Assembly (NCBI RefSeq): GCF_963422355.1
Contig: NC_085085.1
Span: forward strand, 12,467,985-12,531,984
From: Corticium candelabrum
Lineage: Eukaryota > Porifera > Homoscleromorpha > Homosclerophorida > Plakinidae
DNA: 64,000 bases
Direction: 5' to 3'
The notes under the pieces are model-generated. The model searched no databases, was not told the origin of the DNA, and was given only the letters and a program-made list of their open reading frames with translations. Position numbers and translations under genes: made by a program. This document shows positions 34,925 to 54,652 of this stretch, one piece after another; positions within the stretch are counted from its first letter, which is position 1; every line of letters begins with the position of its first letter.

Positions 34925-37900
34925 TCACTGTCTGACAGTCAATTCAGGAATATTGTAATACAAGTCCAATGACTCTGGATTAATTAGAGCTCCACGATTG
35001 CTTACATCTTGACCAGAAATAATGTGCTTGACAGCAACCTCTACTTTCTTGCCACTTACTGTGTACTAACCGTACAAGCAAACATAAGAAAATCATAATC
35101 ACCAACATCACTTCTACATGAACACTCACAGGAATGGACGTCGTCTCCAGAACAACACCAGGGACATGCCTAACTGACAGTTGGGTACGAATAGCTGCCT
35201 TAACACGACTAACCAAGTCTTGTGAGAACCTAAATCAAGACACTGATAAGAATAATATTCTTACCAAAAGGCATCTGACATACGAGTGTCCTTCAACCAT
35301 TTTCAAAAACAAAACAACTCTCTCCTCTAGTTCTATTAGCTGAGCAACACACAGAGAGTCTTGAACTTCAGGAAAAGTTTCCACTACACAACAAATCATG
35401 GTGTTGCAAATAATATAATGAGATGGTATCTGTGATTTTAAATAACATCGAACCAATGTTGTAAATCTCTGCACTTCCAAACCTAACTCCATTAGGATTT
35501 AACGTGCCATCACTAAATAACAAAGCGATCAACTTAAAACAGTTACATAGCTAATTGTTGCATCAAGATTCAAATCCTTCTAACCTTCTGCCAAGCATCA
35601 CTATTCCTCTTGTTTGTGAATTAATGACACAAAAGTCACCATGAGCCCAGATGCCTGTCAATGACAAGAAACACAAGAATGAATAGTATCCGTTTACTTG
35701 TGCCTGATAAAATGTGAATATAGCAAAACAGCAATCAGACAAACAACAAGTGCCATAGTCATTATCAGCAACACAAGACGATGTTGTCCTACAAGGTGTC
35801 TTTGCAACAATAAAACAGTTCAAAAAAAGATTAATAAACAATTCTATACTCTTCTCAGCAATGCTACAGGTAAGCTTAATTAAGCCCTGTCCACAATGGC
35901 AACTGGATCGTGATAAATCCAATCCACATCGGAGGTGGTTTCGATTGCGATCCGATCACAATCAGTTGATTCCAATTAGAAATTGTGGGCATTACCTTCA
36001 CATATGCTACGAGTGTAGTCAGAACATCCCTGCTCTCTCATCTTCGGTCTCGCTCACCTTGCATCACTGTATCAATGCTTTCCACAAGCAAAGAACCCAC
36101 ACGTACACATTGGTCGTCAGCCACGTGATGCCAAACAAGAGGCGGAGGTCTCGTTTTCAAAGTGCAGTGTGGACGCTCGCTAACCCAATCGGATCGCGAA
36201 CCCTTCTAGTCTCGTGTGGACAGGCCTTTAGGTCTCACAACTGTGTAATACTACAATAAGTAACCTTGTGAGTTTATGCCGTATCAATAAGAGATTGGCA
36301 ACACTAATCTTTCATGCACTACAGTAAGTAAACATAGGCACACTACATGTATGTGTACCTTCATATTTTGAAAAGTAAGCTTTCTTATACTTGATGCCAT
36401 CCTCATCATTCCAGAAGTGAGTCGGCATAGATGGAAATGGCTTTGTGCAAACCAATTCTCCACTCTCCCCATATACAAGACAACCTGCAGCAGCAGAGTC
36501 AATGCATGCTTTTCATACTGCAAACATGTTTAACAAGTTACAAACACACCTTCCTCATTCCAACTCTCCATAGCCATTCCCAGATTGCGTGACTGAATTT
36601 CTCCATTGTAAACTGGTACAGTAGGATTTTGTCCAGCAAAACATGAAATGATATCTGTCCCACCTTGATTATCAACATGTAGACTTTATCAATCAACAGA
36701 ATGACATATCAACCGTGCTATGTAGCTACTACCAGTGATTGAGCCGAGCAGAACATCTGGTTTAATGTCGTTGTATACATAGTCAAAACTTTGAGGCTTG
36801 AGTGGAGATCCAGTAGACAGAATAGTATGAAGTGTCGTCAACTTATGTGTTTCACCTGACAACAAAATCATACAGAATGAGATCTAAAGTCATTGCCTTA
36901 ACTTAATTATCTTACGAGGTTTAATTTGTTTGTCTTCCAACACAGAAAGCCACTTGGCTCCTGTTCCCAGCACAGTAATACTTAGAAATCCAAATACATA
37001 TTGGTAACTAAATCAGTCGTTTCACATTGCCTAAACATCACATACCCAAGTCTGTCTACAAGATCCCACAGAATGTTAGCTGTTGGCAACATCGGAGATC
37101 CATCGTAAAGAACAATACTGGCACCAACTCCCAATACAGATACGAGCCAGTTCCACATCATCCAGCCTGTCTACATTTACAAACATAATCAACCAAAACA
37201 TAGCAAGAAACTTCATCAAACAAAACCACATAAAGTTCACTTTGCCTCGAAACACTTCAAAAGCTTTGCAAACTTTAAGCCAGATCCAACAACTTATGCT
37301 GGGCCAGCACAAATAACTGGTTACATAAACTAAGCTATTAACATAACCTAACTTAGCACTGCAAGTATCTGTCATGTATATTTCATAAAGCAAAGAGAAT
37401 GCACAAAAGAGTCAACAAATGCACAGATGCAAATACAATGGAGTCAACTATGGCTGCTGTAATTTGTAATTTTGTAACAGACAGCATTTGGGCATCAGAA
37501 CAATGAAGTACTACGTGGTATTCCAAGAAGAGAGTCTGCTAGATCAGCACTAGACAAATGGATCCCTTCCAACATCGCTCACTGCAGTTGCTATCTTTCA
37601 ACATAAAAAAAAACAGACAAAAGACTTCTCCATCTCTTGCCTCTTCCAGAAGAGGTCAAAGAACGTACCTCTTATCTTTTTTGTCTCTTCTGGAAGAGCC
37701 AGAAGAGTATAGAAATGCAGGCTAGTGAAAACCATCAACACAGGGGACACTCCATAACTTCTTAGAGTAAATACTACAAACACAATCTATAAACCTATCT
37801 AGATCCCTAAACAACACCTGACTTACTGTTGTGTAGTATAACATCCGATCCTGACGATCTAAATTTCCATGCAATTTGTGTTCTTTCAGGTGTTGAATTA

Positions 37901-40900
37901 GTGTCCCCTAAAAGCAAAGTTTCCATTGAACAACTAATGCTTACTAAGTAGTCAAAAACATGTAACAGGCATGTTTCACCCCAACTGAGTGGACCATCGA
38001 CTTTGGAGCACCTGTTGTTCCAGATGAGTACATGATGAAGAGAGGATGATTGAAAGGAACTTGTGCAAATACCAATTCTTCAACAACGTCTTGTCCAGCA
38101 ACACTTTCAAACTGAGATAACAGCACACTAAACATCATGAAGGCAAATAATGACAAATTCAATGGAAAGCTTGGCTAAGTTAATTCATGCAACTGAAAGA
38201 CATAAAATTTAATGTGACATAGTGGGATAGCATATGCAAATTTGTGTATCTAAACCTTTGCATAACCAAAAACAACTGTAGACTTTCATCATCCATAGGG
38301 CAATCACCTTGCTACAAAAATGTCAGGCGAGCAAAAACTCACACAAACTGTCTTGACACATTACGTTAGCAATAAAATGTACCCATCCACTATAAAAGTA
38401 ATGTTTTTCGTGACGCACTAAAATTATAACCAAAGACTTCCATATCCAGTGTCTTGAAGCTTATCATTTAATGATCACAGACAATTTTAAGAACGTTTAT
38501 GTTACAAAATTTGTGGTTACATGAAGAGACAGTCTCTTTACAAGGTTATGTAGATTTGTCAAGTAGTGCACTTGGAAACAGACTAGCATCCAAAAATGTA
38601 ATATTACTTCTTGACAAGTCAATCATTTCAGAGAGCTATTATATTACTCCACATGTGTAGAACAACACAGATTTACGAAGACAGGCACACAGACAATGCA
38701 TTTCTTGTGCTTCTTGCATATGTACCTGTTTGGAATGCTAGTTAATTCTTCTGTATTCACATCCCCAATATATTCCTGAATGACCACCTTTTCAATAGAC
38801 GGCAAACCTGTACCAGCATATCACATTAAAACATAACAATGTCTGAAACATAATCAAAGCACTAAACCTTTCACGACATCCCTTAATTTGGAAAGATGTG
38901 GAAAAATTTTATCATTATACTGAACTGCATTGACTGAAAACAGCACCTTTGGCTGGATTTGTGAGAAACGATCCAAAACTCCCTGTACCAAACATAACAC
39001 ACCAATAAATGACTGATAAATTATTCCAGAATCTATCACTGACAGTCACTCCAAATTCTGGAGACGTTGAACTCCACACTGCACCAAGACTGACTGTAGC
39101 AAGCATTGCCTCCAACGCAAGTGATGAGTTAGGAACATAACCTGTCATTCAAGTAAAGTGCATATTCAAAAAGGTGCTGTCCAAATTGTCTATTAAAAAA
39201 TCTACAAGTCATCGTATTATGAATGCAAAGTAACGACAGACAACACCTTCACAACATCTAGAATAAAACTTGACTACTGGTATATGCTGTACAGTATCCA
39301 CACAACACTATCATGTGACACTAAAAACCAATGTGATGGTCAGCTGAAGTCACCCTAATTAGCACATGTTGTCATCGAATTGAAGATACAATTGCAAATG
39401 ATAGAAACAATCAAAAGTGGCGCATGTAAATAGTGCCAAAACGTTTTGTCATACAAGCTACTGTAACTCGTGCTAAATTCTTAACAGTTCAAACTACCTG
39501 ATTACTAATACATGTAAGTTAGTCTCCATTTGCATCATTGTAATGAGTCCTCCAGCAACACTGTAGCAAATAACAGAATTGTGGTTGACGGATAATAAAT
39601 CCTTGAGGCTACAAATAGAAATCAGCAGATACTGCACATAATCTAGAACCAGTGCAATATCCAGATAGCACAAGCAACTGACTTTATGCTTACCAAATTG
39701 GTGTCAACTACAAATTTTACTAAACTAGGCGAGTGTGAATTTATAAGAGTCATAGGGTGTGTTTTATTTGGCTCTTCCAACTTCGGTAGAAAGAATTAGA
39801 AAGGCTTTGATGGAAGCTGACAAATCAAATGCCTCTTCCGGTTCTAAGAGGCTTCAGCTCTTCACATGCTCAGTATACGATCAAGCATTATGAATGACGA
39901 GGCTTGTTGTGTAGTTGCAGTATCGTGTGTTCTTTGTGCTTTGAATGATGATGAATTACTTTCATTGGAACAGCACCGACCACATCCAACTGCCAGTGTC
40001 TCATATAGAAAGATTACTGTGAATTGACTGTTTTGTCATACTTCAGAAGAAAATTTCAAAGACATTGCATGTATAGACACACCCTCTTCCAGGTTCTATA
40101 TAGCTGCATTGGAGCAGGTAGAGCTGAAAGTGTCTTCTGGAAGATATAGAGCCAACTTGAATGCCTCTTCAAGTCTCGTCCTCTTTCCGCTGATGTCAGA
40201 AGAGCCAAATCAAACATGTATGCCCATAGTTTAGCAACAAAATTAAGTTCATCGTCTTTCTCCTATCTATTACATACTACCTACCTACCATGCACACCTT
40301 CTCCCCTAACATATTCTGTGCGTTTTAATTCATAGATTTCCAAAACTCCAATGTCTCATTATAGCAGCCTTATGACCTACCAACAACTCTGTCTCCCACC
40401 GTCACTCCTGAAGCCTTCAGCGATGCAGCTAGACGCTGCACATTTGCACGAAGCTGACTAAAAGTAACCTCTTTGACATTCTGTCCTTCTCCTGCATCAC
40501 AAAATTAGATCATGCATATAAACTCAAGCAAAGGCTAGTCTCGCATAGCCAGTTCCTCCCGTTTTTCATTCCCCAAGGCAGCCTCTCTCGCCTTGGGGAA
40601 TCAAAACGGCAAGGAGCTCGAGTCAGACACCCAAGACCCGTACACACTCTGCACCTGCAGTCACGTAGGCAACGTTGTCATCATTCCATTGCAACAAATT
40701 CTCTGCATAATTCAGTTTGCATCCACGGAACCATTCCGGAATATCGTCGATGCCCTTTGACCTGTCAACCACCTGCAACGTTCACGGCACGTGGTAGCTA
40801 ACATAATTTCGCAAAAACTGTCCACAATCGGCTTCACACCTCTTCGTACGATTGAGAGCATAAAATGTCCGAAAAATGAAAGAACGTCTCCCAAAAATCA

Positions 40901-41118
40901 GGGTAGTTCTCAACAGACCACTGCCATAAATCGTCGTAGTTTGCTACAAATTACAAATGTCAGGTGATTGGAGTTCACCTTTGACCTTCTCGTTCGCTAT
41001 TCTTACCAAGGTTGACATCGTACTTGCTATTGACACGCTGCCTAAATCGATCCATAATCACCTCATCGTTGGACGGCCTCCACATTGGACGTGCTGAGCT
41101 CGTGCTACTAGTGGACAT
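34925..41118 (-). CDS. AACS: Acetoacetyl-CoA synthetase
   Basis: Cytosolic enzyme that joins acetoacetate to CoA using ATP, feeding ketone bodies into sterol and fatty-acid synthesis. 19 exons: 41007-41118, 40840-40943, 40655-40772, 40381-40491, 39044-39141, 38868-38982, 38726-38807, 37980-38127, 37827-37907, 37046-37170, 36916-36980, 36733-36855, 36550-36663, 36359-36484, 35585-35654, 35454-35512, 35284-35383, 35130-35229, 34925-35065. They total 1992 nt in frame, 663 aa, close to the human length of about 672. Motifs seen: [23 protein letters not shown]-type P-loop [57 protein letters not shown], and the C-terminal [11 protein letters not shown]. The start ATG at 41118 precedes the conserved MDRFRQRV. 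Introns carry two MITE-like insertions. Confidence 0.95.
35882..36229. mobile_element. MITE-like element in an AACS intron
   Basis: Ends are imperfect inverted repeats, AGCCCTGTCCACA on the left and TGTGGACAGGCCT on the right, about 348 bp apart. The left flank is TTAA and the right is TTAG-like. No coding capacity of its own. Confidence 0.6.
39757..40220. mobile_element. MITE-like element in the largest AACS intron
   Basis: Left TGTTTTATTTGGCTCTTC pairs with right GAAGAGCCAAATCAAACA with one mismatch. The interior repeats CTCTTCC-type motifs. A small related palindrome (CTCTTCCAGAAGAG) lies at about 37640-37700 in another intron. Confidence 0.6.
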
Positions 41119-42076
41119 CTCGAGATGCGAGGCGCTGCACACACAACGCGCGCGCACTCGGAGTCTGCGCAATCAATCGAAAAGCTCTGCACGATTTACT
41201 CAGTTGATGCGCTCGTAAGCCTACGTTTCGCTAGCTTGCAGGAATAACAGATGAGGGACCTCAGAGGGTCTAGATTTTCTGTACGGCAGTCATTTTGATG
41301 CGAACATCTAGGAGTCGTGACTTGTCCATTTTTGGCTAATTAATTTGGAGCGCAGGACACGGCGAGTGGAGACTATACGCGCATGCGCAATTCATATGTC
41401 CCCTAAATTGTATCAAAAATGTAAGAATTCTGAAATGTATGTAAATAAAAATTTGTATTTTAATTTTGTGTATCAGCATGTTTGTGTATATTTACGTGTG
41501 TATGTCTAGTCTGTGTTTTATTTGTCTTTTTATCTATTTTCTACGTCGACAATTTGTCTTTAATTTAAATTATGATTCGTTTGTTTGCTTGAAGTGGTTA
41601 CCTTACATATGACTGATGCGTCTTACGTAATCAAAGTAATTAAGGAATGGATGTTCCAGCACTGGAGAACTGTGGATTTTGGGCGATGTCTTCATTATTT
41701 AGAATTAGCCAGTATAGACTACACGTGCGTACGGTATTCGATTTTGACAACAAGAGAGTTGGATTGTGAGTGAGTGAGTGTCTGTCTGTGGTATTCGTTA
41801 CTTTATCTTGGTGATATGCACTACGACTAATCAAACAGAGTTCTTACGAAGTGTAGATGCGAAGTCCAAGTTTGTTTGTTGTGAACAAGATCAACAGAGT
41901 GCATCAATTGTTCTGACACATGGAGGCTATTACTGTTACTGCAGTCATTTCGATTCTTAATTTTACTCTGTGTCTCTTTCAGGAAGTAGCTAGGACTTAC
42001 GTTTGTTGCACATACAAAATGTATTATGTTGTTTATACACGTAGTCCAACAAAGTTCAACTGGATGGCTATTGTCA

Positions 42077-42149
<73 letters not shown>

Positions 42150-42291
42150 ACTTCCAACCTGAAGTTTGTGTGCTAAGTCACGCGAATGCCCTGGTAACAT
42201 GCCTGAGTTCTCACTTGTACTTTATTATGTACTACTGTAGTACCTGCACAGATTTGGATTGGTCAAATGTATTGTCATAAAATCAATTAAT
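41119..42291. other. Intergenic region between AACS 5' end and AMACR 3' end
   Basis: Holds the AACS promoter (GC-rich, GCGCGCGCACT near 41147) and a (GT)n tract at 42080-42148. AATAAA on the minus strand at 42221-42226 lies 66 bp past the AMACR stop and probably serves as its polyadenylation signal. No gene seen. Confidence 0.6.
42080..42148. repeat. (GT)n microsatellite
   Basis: About 34 uninterrupted GT units. Confidence 0.95.
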
Positions 42292-48166
<5,875 letters not shown>

Positions 48167-48599
48167 GTTGGTCCAAGAACTCGCGCGACCGCGTGAGCCA
48201 AAATCTGGAATCCACGGCTAAATGCATTGTATGCAAACACACAGACTGCATATGCAATCAGATTTGTTAATCTAGTCGGGCCCAAGATAGCTCTGTTCTG
48301 TTCAGTTCAATCGCTGTAGCAAATGTAGAGCAGCATATTTGCTTGGTCAGAATTCAGGAGAAAGGATTTTTGTGAATTCGAAGGTACACACCATCTCTTC
48401 AGCTGTCAATTTAATTAAAATACTTGTTAATAAATTAGCTTAACTAGTTACTAGCAATCAAGTATGGTAAACTATCACATGCCTGTTTGCATTTCCTACT
48501 TCTACTACAGACAGTTGGTAGTCTACGTATGGTAAAAGCAAAGATTGTAAAACACGAGTTGCCGACCTCAATCTACAGCTCGTTGTCAATACCCGTGTG
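48167..48599. other. AMACR promoter and SUPT20H 3' flank
   Basis: About 430 bp between the AMACR start and the SUPT20H-like stop. No feature recognised beyond AT-rich sequence near 48410-48440. Confidence 0.5.
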
Positions 48600-51500
48600 C
48601 TAGGGAGTCTTCCCAGTGTTGGCAGTTGCAGGCGCTGTGCTAGTACTAGATGCAGATATTTGCAGTGGAACAACTACATTCGACGCTGGCAAAGCCATCG
48701 ACTGCATAGCCTGTGGAGCTACGTGTTGAGCAGGCTGCTGCTGAAGAGTCTGCATTGGTTGTGTCAGTCCAAACGTCGGCGGCAATTGAAGGAAAACCTG
48801 TTTGCCAGGCATATGTGAAACAGTCTGTCCCGGTGTGAACACCAGACGAACAGCAGCAGGATGACTGACAGCAGTCGGCGTCAACTTTTGAGCACCAGTG
48901 GCTCCGCTGCTAACAGATGATTTGGATCCTCCTCCTTTAGGCCGAGAGACCGGCAGCTGTTGTGACAAGAACTGAACCGTCTGTACAGGCATGGCACCTT
49001 GAGAATGATAAGACCCAGGAGCATGGACTAGTATTGGTTGTCCTAATGGTCTCTGCTGTCCCAACACTTGCTTAGCAGAAGCTGGCAAGGCAATTGGTTG
49101 ACAATGTTGACCTTGCACTAGCTGAAGCTCCGAACCATGTTGTGCTATGGCCATTGTCGTAAGACCAACCGCGCTTCTTCCCAACTGCTGTATGGTGCAT
49201 GTCAGTGAATTACTCTTTGCTAGTGCTTGACCTCTAATGTGATACGGACTTTGCTGTATAGAAGCAATCTGAGATGGACTGGATAAACTCTTTACATGAC
49301 CTCTAGCAGACGAGACTGCTGAGACAGCAGTGCCAACTGCAGAAAAATTGACTAAACTAAGCACAGAGTCAATATCATTATAATGCACACCTTTTTGAGT
49401 AGCTACAGTAATTTGAGCTTGAGGCAACGAAACTCCAGAATTGACAGATCTCGATGGCAATACAACCGTTGTAAATTTGCCGCCAGTAAGTCGTCCGACA
49501 GTCTGCAAGCCCATAGTAGATATGACCTGGTGAGATCCCATCTGACTCATGGGGCTTGTAGGAACTGACACCTGAGATCCAGATGGCAATCTTGACGTAA
49601 CCTGTAAAAATAAAGCAAGCCCTTTACTGATAACTGTAAGTTTAGTAACAATTAGTAACCACTAGTATCCCTTAGTAACCATTAGTAACCATTAGTAACC
49701 ATTAGTTACCATTAGTAACCATAACTAACTGATTATTTAATTGGTTAATCAATCAAACGATCACTGCCTGGTCTGTGGCACTGCTTTGAGTAATGTCGTC
49801 ATTGATGTCTGCTCATGACAGCCAGTCAGTCAATTAGTCATTCATTTGATCAGTCGATCAGTCATTCAGCCAGTCTGTCTGTCTATTTGACAAGTCTGGA
49901 TCTGTACTGCTTATATCTTATTCAGGTTGGTCGACTTGTTTCCAGTCATTATGTAGCTGTCTGTATTCTCTCCCATTCTGTATGTTTTCACTATATCAAC
50001 ACACTGAAACTAACAAAACACACCATTGCTGCAGTAACCGAGCCCTGTGCAGCACTGCTAAGAGGCGACTCGTTGGCTGTCTTGGTAACAGAATTAGAAG
50101 ATTGTATATTCATTTGACCAGCTACTAAAGAGATACAGTGAGCTGTGATACAACAAATATGACATATCTGGTGACTCACCTTGACCAGTACCTCCTACAC
50201 CCCACTGCTCAGTTGAAGTTGACGTCTGCTGCACGTCTGCTGAACTGACAGGAAGACTTGACCTCCTATTCCTCACTGCAACTGCATTCCCCCTTCTCAC
50301 ACCTCCTGATCTTGTCAGTGGAGCAGTAAACTTCACACTAGCTGCAGTCTTCATGGGACTAGCTACAGAACTAGCAGGAGATTTAGGATGCAGCGTTTCT
50401 TTACTTGATGTGCTTGCTTTCCTCGTAAGTGGAGTTGAGACAGAATGTCTGCGACTCACTTTAGCTGGAGCAGGACGAGGAGTTACTACTGCCTTCGAAG
50501 TTGGTACGAATGTGTCCGGAGCGATAAACGAAACGCTTGGAATCGACAGCTGTGAGGGTACAGAAGACAGTGAACAATCAGGCATCTGACGAAGTTGAGA
50601 GTCGGGCTCAGGAAACAAAGTCTTGTTTGGATTCGAAATGCAGAGTGCCAATTCTGCACTGCTTCTCTTGACAAATGGGGACAGTTCACTATTTGATTTG
50701 TTTGATGACAACTTGCCCTCCACACGATTTAGAACTGATTTTAGAGGAGCAGTGCGAGCATAAGAATCCAAAAATCGATTCAAATACCTAACAGAAACAA
50801 AGCCATTTGCAATCACAAATAGTACAAATAAGGCTAGAGCTGGTGATACTTCTGTGCTTCCGCTCTCTGTCCCAACTGGTGTCTAAAGCAAAACAACATG
50901 ACACGACTGCCCAAGAACTACCTGGCACATACCTTGTTGACTGAGTCTCATGGTATACACCATGTTGACCATACGTAACAACAATGCTATACTCGCCATC
51001 AGACGGGCATCTGTAAACGTTCAATTTACAACAATCGGGGCCTTCTCTGCCACTCGTTGTATCCAGCTTGATTTCGATACTCTGTAGCAACTCAAGAGCA
51101 AACTCATTCTCGCGACCATCCAGTTCGAGACTCTTCGCTAGCTGAACGACCTACGACATGTAACCAGTCTGATACAAGTGTACACTACATGAGCACATTC
51201 TTTGAACATACATCACGAGATGAAGGTGTACTAAGCTGCAACGGCCGTCTCTTCCACATGTCAGTTGTCTACAGAGATAAATTGTAATATAAAAAGATAG
51301 AATGCAAGCAGCAGAGACGTGTGTACATGCTTGCTTTTCAGCATTAATGCTGCTGGATTGTTAATCTTCTGGTGTTGTGAGCTCAAAATAAAATCATGGA
51401 CAGCAAATTTAGGAGGAACCGGCTCAAGCCTCCTTGCTGCAAGTCTTGAGGCTGCTGCAGGAGACTGATGTTTGATTGCTCTAAGATAATTGACATTAGT

Positions 51501-53128
51501 TACAAATATTCAAGAAAGAAAGTATGATGTCATACTTTCGCATAACGTGGCTATTGTAAATGTCTTGCTCACAGTAAATGTGACTGGTTACAGCTAATAC
51601 ATCAGGAGATGGGTCCAAACACAATGGTCTCTAAAGTCATCAGATTAGCTGTCTAGTGCTATATGTTCATCACTACACACTTATACAAGTAGTACGGCAG
51701 ATCACCTCAGTTGCCAGCAGCAGCTTTGACTCCAAGCTCAGTTTCTCCTCCTGAATACAAATATCAAAATTGACTATAATTGATAAGCATTCACCGCTAC
51801 TAGAAAGAAGCTTAGGCCACTCACATAATGGACGTGTATCATATTGTTAAAACTGAAAACCTTACAACTATAAACTCAAACCTCCGTAATAGCCATGTCT
51901 GAGTTCTTTGAGTACAATCCTGTATACTCATGCACGTATAATGCAGTTAAAACAGTCACCTGCTCTAGCCTATTGCTTTATCTCTGCAGTTGACTTAGAG
52001 TACACACTCGACCACAACGTATGAGTAGTCTGGAATAGTAGTAAAGTAGCCTGCAATGTGAGTAGTTGTTATTGTTAACTCGTGTTATGTAACTGTCCAT
52101 GTTCTGGTCGCTTTACTTACATTACGATAGTCCTTTCTCCTAAACTACCTTGCAAAGGAGGTTTGGTTAATTGTATTGCACAAGAGAGCTGAATTTGGAA
52201 CTGTCTATGAACAAAATGGGGTCTAGCTATTTACCGTATTTCTGTGAATCGAATGACATGCTTTGTAATGTTTCAACATTGTCCTACTGGTGGTATTTGA
52301 TTTGTACTGCTTGTGGAGTAGAAAAGCCGTCCATGTACACGCATGGTAGACAAAACAAATAACTAACCAAAAAATCACATGCATACACAGTCACCTGTGA
52401 GAGATTGCTTTCCCTTGCCATTTCATCAACAGCCATTGCCAATGTCTAAACGAAGACAAAAACTTTGTAACCCGCAGTTTAATTAATTAGGTATAAATAA
52501 TTAATGCTAATTAAGTATGTAATGTGTTTATTAGTTACCTGATTTGTGGGTTTCAAAAGCACCAAATGTCTATTGTATGCAAACATATTAATGTGGTAGC
52601 ATCGATAATCACGGACTTCAGCAATGAGGCATCCGCAGTACAAGAAACAAGACTACACACAAACACTGCTCATCACAGATTGTAGTCACAAGAAACCGGC
52701 ATGCTAACGTCGTTGTCACAGAGAATGTCGAGGAGCATAGGAGGAATCTGTCACAACAATGCGATAACAAAAACGTGTTTTTGAATGCAACTTCGATGGT
52801 TCTGTGCCTGTTGACTGTCCAGATATTCTAGCAGTTCAGTGTCCTACGATATATAAATGATTGTCATATAAATAGACTATGCAAACACAAATACATTGCC
52901 TGATATGGAATGCTGGTTGAGGCAGCGCCTGTTTTAGAATCGTATGCGAGAATAAATTGATCGCTTATCGAGTGCAATAATACTCTTTCAGTTCTGACCT
53001 GATCCATTCTTTGCTGCTAGTGTTATTGTGTATCCTTCTGCATCGGGAAGCAAGTTGATGGTGAACGACACTTTGAAATGACCAGATGCAACAAGTGGCT
53101 CCACAAGGTTTCCATTCCCTTTCCATCT
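48600..53128 (-). CDS. SUPT20H: SPT20 homologue, SAGA complex subunit (5' exon not resolved)
   Basis: Structural subunit of the SAGA histone-acetyltransferase coactivator, nuclear. Exons: 52999-53128, 52900-52928, 52792-52843, 52709-52748, 52539-52652, 52395-52445, 51716-51750, 51536-51630, 51327-51480, 51212-51268, 50933-51150, 50850-50882, 50180-50787, 50024-50124, 48600-49601. Matches the conserved SPT20 core: INLLPDAEGYTITL, KNGSG, ELLEYLD, IPPMLLDIL, CGCLIAEVRDYR, RHLVLLKPT, ESKLLLATE, PLCLDPSPDVL, DMWKRRPLQLS. The C-terminal third is a Ser/Gln/Thr-rich low-complexity region, as in the human protein. The intron after 52900 has an AG|GC donor. A possible first exon lies at about 53670-53817 (MGLKRSKREIQAALDQT), across a long (GT)n tract; that link is weak. 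Confidence 0.85.
49635..49730. repeat. 10-bp minisatellite (ATTAGTAACC)n
   Basis: About eight near-perfect units in a SUPT20H intron. Confidence 0.8.
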
Positions 53129-53243
53129 CTGATATGACAGGAAGAGAAATGTTGAGTCGATTAAAGAGACATATAGGGCAGCAAAGACAAATTCATGTCA
53201 AATGTATAAATGCTGATATCGTTATATTCAAGGACTGCTGCAC

Positions 53244-53432
<189 letters not shown>

Positions 53433-53817
53433 GTACAGTACTGTACAACAGAACTGTACACTCAGAGCAACGTGTCTCATCCAGACAGATGTGTGCAATT
53501 ACATCATCACCTTGGAACCATCCACCACTGCAGCATTTTTCTTCCAGTAAACATGATATAATTCATCCCACAAGCTACCACTATTTCCATCTCTGTACAC
53601 ACAAATTCAACCCAACAATACATATAAAAAAACTAAGTCGACCACGTCATATAGTACACACTGTACCCATCATCATCATCATTATCATGAATGTTTTCCT
53701 CACTGCTTCTGCACTGCAGATTCCTTCTTGTAGTTTTGTCGTCGTTCAGTCCGCCTACGTGCCTTGTCTGATCAAGAGCCGCCTGTATTTCACGCTTTGA
53801 ACGCTTCAAACCCATAG

Positions 53818-54652
53818 CAAGTGTTCATCTAATGTTTACCTTGATTCTTTCATGATTGAAGTGTCCTAGCATGATTAGACTGACTCACGTGATTTGTCGG
53901 TCTGGTCGGTTTCATATCAACAAGAATCTAAACTGTTTGTATTATCTAGATTACTAGCGGCGTGCTGTGGTTAACTACAAAGCAAACAGACATTCAGGAA
54001 TCACTCAACCACGACAGTCAAGCATTGAGACCACTGCTAGTGTTCATCTAATTACATTAGTTAGCACTTTTGATTACCAAGATAAAAAAGCCTGGCTGAC
54101 CGAAATTTAAATAGATAACTAATTAATAACTACTGTATTCTTGTTTGTATTTCTAGGTGCTAGCTGGACAGTGCATGTTAGGTAGAATACAGCAGATTAG
54201 ATATTAGAAAGGCATCGTGCAATTCTAGGCTGTACAGTACGTCGAGTGAGACGATTGAAACGTGAACGAAGAATGTAAAGGACAAAGTTGTTGCAAAGAG
54301 GTGTATTGAAGCTCGCCCCAACAATGTTTTTCCGTTGCGAATAGAATAATTTCCACTATTTTGGGAAACCGGAAGTGTTCCATCCGGGATACCACATCAT
54401 AAACAACAGCCGATCTCGTGCGTGGCTAGGGACTGAGTTAGAGTCGAACGAGGATCATCATCACCGGTCGAAACTTCATCTAGCGTATCGTCGGAAGACG
54501 AGACATCAAGCAGAAGGAGCCCCGTCGTCCTACCGTGCAAAGGAACCGTCGCGGCGTGATCGCAGTCACAATGACGCCGGAATGGTTAGGCCAATTTAGC
54601 GAGATGCCAGATCGTCGGTCGGTCGTTATGTTCGTGCTCTGTTAGGCTTTCC
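53818..54652. promoter_or_regulatory. Divergent promoter region, SUPT20H / SPPL3
   Basis: Head-to-head arrangement. The right half (54400-54650) is GC-richer than the surroundings, as expected for an animal promoter or 5' UTR. A plus-strand open frame at 54375-54599 is probably 5' leader and not a gene. No TATA box or other motif is convincing. Confidence 0.4.

Noticed and set aside
49635-49730. Possible CRISPR-like array
   Set aside because: Direct tandem 10-bp repeats without unique spacers, within a eukaryotic intron. No CRISPR features anywhere in the window.
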